DNA from: Actinomycetes bacterium
GTDB taxonomy: Bacteria > Actinomycetota > Acidimicrobiia > Acidimicrobiales > Microtrichaceae
Assembly: GCA_023450775.1 (NCBI GenBank)
Contig: JAEXGP010000315.1
Coordinates: forward strand, 1 to 10,883
Direction of reading: 5' to 3'
Length of the DNA: 10,883 bases
How positions within the stretch are numbered: position 1 is the first letter of the stretch; each line of letters opens with the position of its first letter. This document shows positions 6,046-10,883 of this stretch, piece after piece. The translations under genes and the position numbers were made by a program. Under the pieces are notes generated by a model, which did no database searches, had not been told where the DNA came from, and saw only the letters and a program-made list of their open reading frames with translations.

Positions 6046-8580
6046 GTGGCACTCCAGCAGGACGTGGTTCCGGACGAGACCGAGGCAGGACGGCCCGTGC
6101 AGGTCGTCGGCGACGAGAGCGAGAGTCGCCCGAGCCCCGGCGTCGTCGACCTGACCGACTCGGCCACCGGGTCGCCCATGCAGGTCCGCAAGCGGGACGG
6201 GAGCCTGGAGGCGGTCGACCTCAACAAGATCGTCCGGGCGGTCGCCCGCTGCGCGGCCGGCCTGGAGAACGTCGACCCCATGCGGGTCGCCACCCGCACG
6301 ATCTCGGGCCTGGTCGACGGGGCCTCCACCGAGGAGCTCGACGAGCTGTCCATCCGCACGGCGGCCGCGCTGATCGCCGAGGAGCCCAACTACTCCCGCC
6401 TCGCCGCCCGCCTGCTCGCCACCGTGATCGACAAGGAGGTCCAGAACCAGGACATCTACTCCTTCAGCCAGTCGGTCGCGGCGGGGCACTCGCAGGGGAT
6501 CATCGGCGACGAGACCGCCGCCATGGTCGCCGCCAACGCCCGCAAGCTGAACGACGCGGTGCTGGCCGACCGCAACTGGCTCTACGAGTTCTTCGGTCTG
6601 CGCACGGTCTATGACCGCTACCTCCTGCGCCACCCCGAGACCCGGCGCGTGGTCGAGACCCCGCAGTACTTCCTGCTGCGCGTGGCGTGCGGCCTGTCCC
6701 GCACGCCCGAGGAGGCCATCGAGTTCTACGAGCTGATCTCGAGCCTGGAGTACCTGCCCAGCTCGCCGACGCTGTTCAACTCGGGCACCACGCACCCGCA
6801 GATGTCGAGCTGCTACCTGCTCGACTCGCCCGAGGACAACCTCGACGCGATCTACGACCGCTACCGGGACGTCGCCCGCCTGTCCAAGCACGCCGGCGGC
6901 ATCGGCCTGTCCTACAGCCGCATCCGCTCCCGGGGCTCGCTGATCCGCGGCACCAACGGCCTGTCCAACGGCATCGTCCCGTGGCTGAAGACGCTCGACA
7001 GCTCGGTCGCCGCGGTCAACCAGGGCGGCCGGCGCAAGGGCGCCGCCTGCGTGTACCTGGAGACCTGGCACGCGGACATCGAGGAGTTCCTGGAGCTGCG
7101 CGACAACACCGGCGACACCGCCCGGCGCACCCACAACCTGAACCTGGCCAACTGGATCCCCGACCTCTTCATGGAGCGGGTGGAGCAGGACTGGCAGTGG
7201 TCGCTGTTCGACCCCAAGAAGGTCCCGCACCTCAACGACCTCTACGGCGACGACTTCCGCGACGCCTACATCAAGGCCGAGAACGAGGGCCTGTACGAGC
7301 GTCAGATCCCGGCCCGCCAGCTGTACCAGCGCATGATGCGCACGCTGGCCGAGACCGGCAACGGGTGGATGACGTTCAAGGACGCCTCCAACCTGAAGTG
7401 CAACCAGACCGGTTCCACCAAGGCCGACGGCACGCCCAACGTGGTGCACCTGTCGAACCTGTGCACCGAGATCCTCGAGGTCACCAACCAGTCCGAGACC
7501 GCGGTGTGCAACCTGGGCTCGGTGAACCTGGGCGCCATGGTGCGGCCCGACGCCTCGGGCGCCCCGGCCTTCGACTTCGACCGTCTCGCCGAGGTGGTCC
7601 GACTGGCCGTCCCGTTCCTCGACCGGGTCGTCGACATCAACTTCTACCCGACCGACGCGGCCGGGAACTCGAACGCCAAGTGGCGCCCGGTCGGCCTCGG
7701 TCTGATGGGCCTGCAGGACGTGTTCTTCAAGCTGCAGCTGCCGTTCGACAGCGACGCCGCCCGCGAGCTGTCCACCCGCATCTCCGAGGAGATCTACTTC
7801 AACGCGCTGACCGCCTCGGCCGACCTGGCCGAGCGCTTCGGGGCGCACGACGGCTTCGCCGAGACCCGGGCCGCCAAGGGCCAGCTGCAGTTCGACCTGT
7901 GGGGTGTCACCCCGTCGGACCCGGCCCGCTGGGATGCCCTCAAGGAGCGCATCGCCCGCACCGGTCTGCGCAACTCGCTGATGATCGCCATCGCCCCGAC
8001 CGCGACGATCGCCTCGATCGCCGGCTGCTACGAGTGCATCGAGCCGCAGGTCTCCAACCTGTTCAAGCGCGAGACGCTCTCCGGCGAGTTCCTGCAGATC
8101 AACACCTACCTGGTGCGCGAGCTGCAGGCCCGTGGTCTCTGGACCGAGTCGATCATCTCGGCGATCAAGCGCGACGAGGGCTCCGTCCAGGGCATCGACG
8201 CCATCCCCGAGGACATCCGGGCCATCTACCGGACGGCCTGGGAGCTGCCCATGCGGGCGCTCATCGACATGGGCGCCGCCCGCGGCGCCTACATCGACCA
8301 GAGCCAGTCGCTGAACCTCTTCATGGAGTCGCCGACCATCGGGAAGCTCTCCTCGATGTACGTCCACGCGTGGAAGTCGGGCCTGAAGACCACGTACTAC
8401 ATGCGCTCCCGCCCGGCGACGCGCATCAACAAGACGACGACGTCGGCGAGCACGTCGACCACGCCCGACGGCCCTCCGACCGGTGGCGGCGAGCCCGCCC
8501 CGGCACCCAAGACGTACTCGGACGAGGAGGCGCTGGCCTGCTCGCTCGAGAACCCCGAAGCGTGTGAGGCCTGCCAGTGA
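6046..8580 (+). CDS. nrdA: Class I ribonucleoside-diphosphate reductase, alpha (large) subunit
   Basis: Reduces ribonucleoside diphosphates to deoxy forms with NrdB in the cytosol. It has 844 residues. Residues 1-44 are an acidic, probably disordered lead. An ATP-cone, the dATP/ATP activity switch, runs from about 45 to 135 ('MQVRKRDGSLEAVDLNKIV...'). The catalytic barrel follows. C256 in 'MSSCYLL' and C488 in 'AVCNLGSVNL' form the redox pair. N471/C473/E475 in 'SNLCTEI' are the thiyl-radical site. Y784-Y785 in 'TYYMRSRPA' match the radical-transfer tyrosines. Other family motifs are 'NQGGRRKGAACVYLETWH', 'WRPVGLGLMGLQD' and 'PTATIASIAGC'. A Ser/Thr/Pro/Gly-rich linker (about 790-825) leads to the tail 'CEACQ', whose CxxC (C840/C843) is the thioredoxin or glutaredoxin-fed shuttle of class Ia. 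It is followed after 86 nt by nrdB, and the promoter and NrdR-like boxes lie upstream. No intein or frameshift is visible. Confidence 0.97.
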   Translation: MALQQDVVPDETEAGRPVQVVGDESESRPSPGVVDLTDSATGSPMQVRKRDGSLEAVDLNKIVRAVARCAAGLENVDPMRVATRTISGLVDGASTEELDELSIRTAAALIAEEPNYSRLAARLLATVIDKEVQNQDIYSFSQSVAAGHSQGIIGDETAAMVAANARKLNDAVLADRNWLYEFFGLRTVYDRYLLRHPETRRVVETPQYFLLRVACGLSRTPEEAIEFYELISSLEYLPSSPTLFNSGTTHPQMSSCYLLDSPEDNLDAIYDRYRDVARLSKHAGGIGLSYSRIRSRGSLIRGTNGLSNGIVPWLKTLDSSVAAVNQGGRRKGAACVYLETWHADIEEFLELRDNTGDTARRTHNLNLANWIPDLFMERVEQDWQWSLFDPKKVPHLNDLYGDDFRDAYIKAENEGLYERQIPARQLYQRMMRTLAETGNGWMTFKDASNLKCNQTGSTKADGTPNVVHLSNLCTEILEVTNQSETAVCNLGSVNLGAMVRPDASGAPAFDFDRLAEVVRLAVPFLDRVVDINFYPTDAAGNSNAKWRPVGLGLMGLQDVFFKLQLPFDSDAARELSTRISEEIYFNALTASADLAERFGAHDGFAETRAAKGQLQFDLWGVTPSDPARWDALKERIARTGLRNSLMIAIAPTATIASIAGCYECIEPQVSNLFKRETLSGEFLQINTYLVRELQARGLWTESIISAIKRDEGSVQGIDAIPEDIRAIYRTAWELPMRALIDMGAARGAYIDQSQSLNLFMESPTIGKLSSMYVHAWKSGLKTTYYMRSRPATRINKTTTSASTSTTPDGPPTGGGEPAPAPKTYSDEEALACSLENPEACEACQ

Positions 8581-8666
8581 GCACCGCTCGCTGAGCCCTC
8601 GACCGTCCGCCACCAGCCCACTCGTCCGACCTCACCGTCACCCTCGCCCCAGGAGCACCGCGCCCA

Positions 8667-9773
8667 ATGGCACTCAACGAAGCCGTCTCGCTCGACCCCA
8701 ACGCCCTCGCCGACACCACGTTCGCCCCGGTGGCCCCGCCGGCCATCGAGCCCGATCCGGCCGCCGGCGCCGGCAACCTGCTGGACCCCGGCTTCCACCT
8801 CACGCTGCGGCCCATGCGGTACCCGCAGTTCTACGAGATGTACCGGAACGCCATCCGCAACACCTGGACGGTGGAGGAGATCGACTTCTCCGACGACCTC
8901 GTCGACCTGCAGCGCAAGCTGCTGCCCGCGGAGCGGCACCTGATCAACCGGCTCGTGGCGTTCTTCGCCACGGGCGACTCGATCGTGGCGAACAACCTGG
9001 TGCTCAACCTGTACCAGCACATCAACACGCCCGAAGCCCGGATGTACCTGAGCCGCCAGCTCTACGAAGAGGCGCTCCACGTCCAGTTCTACCTGACGCT
9101 GCTCGACACCTACATCCCCGACCAGACCGAGCGCGCGCAGGCGTTCGCCGCCATCGAGAACATCCCGTCGATCCGCCGCAAGGGCGAGTTCTGCTTCAAG
9201 TGGATCGACTCGATCAACAGCCTGGACGAGCTCCGCACCCGTGAGGACCGCAAGCAGTTCCTGCTCAACCTCATCTGCTTCGCGGCCTGCATCGAGGGCC
9301 TGTTCTTCTTCGGCGCCTTCGCCTACGTCTACTTCCTCCGCTCCAAGGGCCTCCTCAACGGCCTGGCTGCCGGCACCAACTGGGTGTTCCGCGACGAGTC
9401 GTGCCACATGAACTTCGCCTTCGAGGTCATCGAGCAGGTGCGCCGCGAGGAGCCCGACCTGTTCGACGCGGACCTGGGCGCCCGGGTCGCCGAGATGATC
9501 GGCGAGGCGGTCGAGTGCGAGTTCGGCTTCGCCGAGGACCTGCTGAGCCAGGGCATCGCGGGCATGTCGCTCGTCGACATGCGCGAGTACCTGCAGTACG
9601 TCGCCGACCAGCGCCTCATGACCCTCGGCCTGCCGAAGGTCTACGGCTCCAAGAACCCGTTCGCCTTCATGGAGCTCCAGGACGTGCAGGAGCTCACGAA
9701 CTTCTTCGAGCGGACGGTCTCGTCGTACCAGGTCGGCGTGGGCGGCGAGGTCTCCTTCGACGAGGACTTCTGA
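8667..9773 (+). CDS. nrdB: Class I ribonucleoside-diphosphate reductase, beta (radical) subunit
   Basis: Houses the di-metal centre and radical that NrdA needs. It has 368 residues with a ferritin-like helical core. The ligands are all present: D104 ('FFATGDSIVANN'), E135 and H138 in 'EEALHVQFY', E210 ('ACIEGLFFF'), and E244/H247 in 'RDESCHMNF'. Y142 falls exactly where E. coli Y122 sits (E-x-x-H-x-x-x-Y), so a tyrosyl radical is expected. The tail 'SSYQVGVGG...DEDF' supplies the Y356-like radical-relay tyrosine (Y354) and the acidic peptide that docks NrdA. Residues 1-40 are a low-complexity Ala/Pro-rich lead. AGGAG lies 11 nt before the ATG, a slightly long spacing. The 'TPEARMYLSRQLYEEALH' region resembles the Chlamydia-type NrdB by memory, but that class has Glu and Phe in place of D104 and Y142. 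It is co-transcribed with nrdA. Confidence 0.97.
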   Translation: MALNEAVSLDPNALADTTFAPVAPPAIEPDPAAGAGNLLDPGFHLTLRPMRYPQFYEMYRNAIRNTWTVEEIDFSDDLVDLQRKLLPAERHLINRLVAFFATGDSIVANNLVLNLYQHINTPEARMYLSRQLYEEALHVQFYLTLLDTYIPDQTERAQAFAAIENIPSIRRKGEFCFKWIDSINSLDELRTREDRKQFLLNLICFAACIEGLFFFGAFAYVYFLRSKGLLNGLAAGTNWVFRDESCHMNFAFEVIEQVRREEPDLFDADLGARVAEMIGEAVECEFGFAEDLLSQGIAGMSLVDMREYLQYVADQRLMTLGLPKVYGSKNPFAFMELQDVQELTNFFERTVSSYQVGVGGEVSFDEDF

Positions 9774-9794
9774 CCGAGCGCCGCGGTCGCTGAA

Positions 9795-9837
9795 CTCGGG
9801 ACACGTCGCGCCGATGGTGGGCGCGAGACGTCCCGAG
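9795..9837. terminator. Hairpin 1 of the duplicated pair, probable nrdB terminator
   Basis: CTCGGGAC (9795-9802) pairs with GTCCCGAG (9830-9837), and inside it TCGCGCC (9806-9812) pairs with GGCGCGA (9820-9826). A 3x3 internal loop separates the helices and the apical loop is 7 nt. It lies 21 nt past the nrdB stop and has no U-tract. The structure is nearly symmetric, so it could work on either strand. Confidence 0.7.
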
Positions 9838-9864
9838 CCCAGGCGGTCCCGACACGTCGCTGAA

Positions 9865-9907
9865 CTCGGGACACCTCGCGCCCGAGGTGGGCGCGAGACG
9901 TCCCGGG
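9865..9907. terminator. Hairpin 2 of the duplicated pair, probable terminator of the DUF5996 gene
   Basis: CTCGGGAC (9865-9872) pairs with GTCCCGGG (9900-9907) using one G-T wobble. Inside, TCGCGCCC (9876-9883) pairs with GGGCGCGA (9889-9896) around a 5-nt loop, so the inner stem is one pair longer than in hairpin 1. It lies 19 nt past the DUF5996 stop on the minus strand. The two hairpins back to back would stop read-through from both convergent genes. Confidence 0.7.
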
Positions 9908-9926
9908 TCCAGGCGGTCCAGGCGGG

Positions 9927-10814
9927 TCAGGGCCAGGCGGCGAGGTCGACCGCGGCGCGGTGGGTCTCACGGAGGAACGTGAGCAGCACGTCGTCGGGGT
10001 CGCCCGCGGTCCGGACGTCGCGGTAGGGGAGCACGAACTCGCCCAGGTCCTCGTCGAATCGGCCGTGCGTGAGCTCGACGTCGCGGTACCCGTCCGGTTC
10101 CGGATACGCGTACGCGTAGAACGTGCCCTCGCTCCCGGTCTCGCCGACCGGTCCGCCGGGCCAGAAGCCGCAGCTCGACACCTCGTCGGAGTACGCCTCC
10201 TCCATCACGCGGTCCGGACAGTTGGGGATGCCGCCCGGGTGCAGCGGCGCCGGACGGCCGGAGAACCGGGTGACCGCCAGGTCGAACGCGCCCCAGAAGA
10301 AGTGGACGGGGCTGACCTTGCCGCGGAACTCCGAGCGGAACCGCTGCAGCACGCGGTCCGCCGCGAGCAGTTGCCGATGGAACGTGCGCACGGCGTCCGC
10401 GTCGTAGGACGCATGGACGGTGTCGGTGGCGAACGGGACCACCTCGGGCAGCTCGACCGGCACACCGAAGATGCGGACGTCGATGCCCAGGTCGCGCAGC
10501 CGGTCGAAGAGCTCGTCGTGGAAGTCGGCCGTGGTGCGGGGCCGCAGCTCGACCGAGGCGGTGCGTCCGTCGGAGCAGCGGATCGCGAGCCCGTGGCCGA
10601 CGAGGTCGAACTCCATGTCGAACGTGCCGCCCGACGGGTTCGGTATGGCGGCGGTGCGGAGCCCCCGGGCCGAGACGTACAGCGTCACGTGCCACCAGTG
10701 GTTGATCGGCGCCGACAGCTCCATCCGGACCTTGCCGACGATCTGCGTCCAGAGCTGCAGCGTGTCCCGGGTGTCGGCCCAGTCGTCGACCCTCAGTGCC
10801 GGCCAGTCGTCCAT
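9927..10814 (-). CDS. DUF5996 family protein, function unknown
   Basis: A 295-residue soluble protein, complete from ATG 10814 to the stop at 9927. The family pattern is seen throughout: 'WPALRVDDWADTRDTLQLWTQIVGKVR' at 4-30, 'NHWWHVTLYVSARGL' at 38-52, 'PFATDTVHASYD' at 127-138, the invariant-looking 'KVSPVHFFWGAFDLAVTRFSGR' block (about 166-187), and 'EEAYSDEVSSCGFWPGG' at 205-221. Many aromatics and His/Trp residues (N38, H39, W40, W41, H42; H171, W174) are clustered in these blocks and could line a binding site. That is inference, because I know of no assigned activity for this family. There is no signal peptide or membrane segment. No clear Shine-Dalgarno precedes the ATG. It is convergent with nrdB, behind the duplicated hairpins, and not obviously linked to it in function. 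Confidence 0.85.
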   Translation of the reverse strand: MDDWPALRVDDWADTRDTLQLWTQIVGKVRMELSAPINHWWHVTLYVSARGLRTAAIPNPSGGTFDMEFDLVGHGLAIRCSDGRTASVELRPRTTADFHDELFDRLRDLGIDVRIFGVPVELPEVVPFATDTVHASYDADAVRTFHRQLLAADRVLQRFRSEFRGKVSPVHFFWGAFDLAVTRFSGRPAPLHPGGIPNCPDRVMEEAYSDEVSSCGFWPGGPVGETGSEGTFYAYAYPEPDGYRDVELTHGRFDEDLGEFVLPYRDVRTAGDPDDVLLTFLRETHRAAVDLAAWP

Positions 10815-10871
10815 GCACGACGGTCTACCGCGCCGCCCAGCCGCCCGGCCCCGTTCTGTCGTGCGGAACCG

Positions 10872-10883
10872 GAAGGATCCTTC
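10872..10883. repeat. Perfect 12-bp palindrome cut by the window edge
   Basis: GAAGGATCCTTC reads the same on both strands and ends at the last base of the window. It is preceded by GGAACCG, so it may be the core of a longer palindrome whose right arm lies outside. A separate inverted repeat, GCACGAC (10815-10821) with GTCGTGC (10858-10864), flanks the segment upstream of the DUF5996 gene. Otherwise 10815-10883 shows no gene. Confidence 0.4.

Larger units (their letters stand above)
9786..9919. repeat. Tandem duplication (2 x 64 bp, 70-bp period) between nrdB and the DUF5996 gene
   Basis: Bases 9786-9849 and 9856-9919 align without gaps at 58 of 64 positions, and the period is exactly 70 bp. 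Each copy carries the same hairpin followed by CCAGGCGGTCC. The six differences fall mostly in the hairpin loop or at pairs that stay G-C or G-T. The duplication fills most of the 153-nt gap between the convergent genes. Confidence 0.9.

Noticed and set aside
1..10883. tRNA or rRNA genes, insertion sequences, CRISPR arrays, phage or defence genes
   Set aside because: No cloverleaf with a TTC-type loop, no transposase or integrase motif, no regularly spaced repeats and no defence-type domains were seen on either strand.

Overview
This is strongly GC-rich bacterial DNA with Shine-Dalgarno starts, some GTG start codons and an actinobacterial gene repertoire. It fits an actinomycete, possibly Acidimicrobiia, though the lineage is inferred from gene style only. 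The window is ordinary chromosomal housekeeping DNA. I see no mobile element, tRNA, rRNA or CRISPR array, and no evidence for a new multi-gene system. The most informative signals are regulatory and structural: a readable nrdAB promoter with two NrdR-type operators, and several long perfect or duplicated palindromes between genes.

Left part (1-1335). The end of a small plus-strand gene, possibly with a PH-like domain, converges on a minus-strand amidohydrolase-2 family metal-dependent hydrolase (425-1249). The hydrolase is bracketed by a 24-bp-stem inverted repeat (356-407) and a perfect 40-bp palindrome (1279-1318). Both are probably factor-independent terminators that insulate it.

Middle (1336-5661, all minus strand). 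In the direction of transcription the order is a Nudix hydrolase with a stretched Nudix region (NUDT19/NUDT7-like), a 67-residue zinc-ribbon protein, and a 1069-residue eukaryote-like (type 2) isoleucyl-tRNA synthetase. Gaps of 61 and 98 nt allow but do not prove co-transcription.

Right-centre (5662-9773, plus strand). A divergent intergenic region of 384 nt carries a near-consensus sigma-A promoter (TTGACA, 18 bp, TGTAAT). Immediately downstream are two 16-bp NrdR-like boxes 16 bp apart, then a leader of about 250 nt. Next come nrdA (ATP-cone, class I catalytic cysteines, C-terminal CxxC) and nrdB (complete di-metal site and radical tyrosine). Together they make a full class I ribonucleotide reductase for dNTP supply. 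Because NrdR senses nucleotide status, the operon is probably repressed when dNTP or ATP pools are adequate.

Right end (9774-10883). Two hairpins, tandem copies of a roughly 64-bp unit at an exact 70-bp period, separate nrdB from a convergent, complete DUF5996 family gene. The window ends inside what looks like another palindrome.
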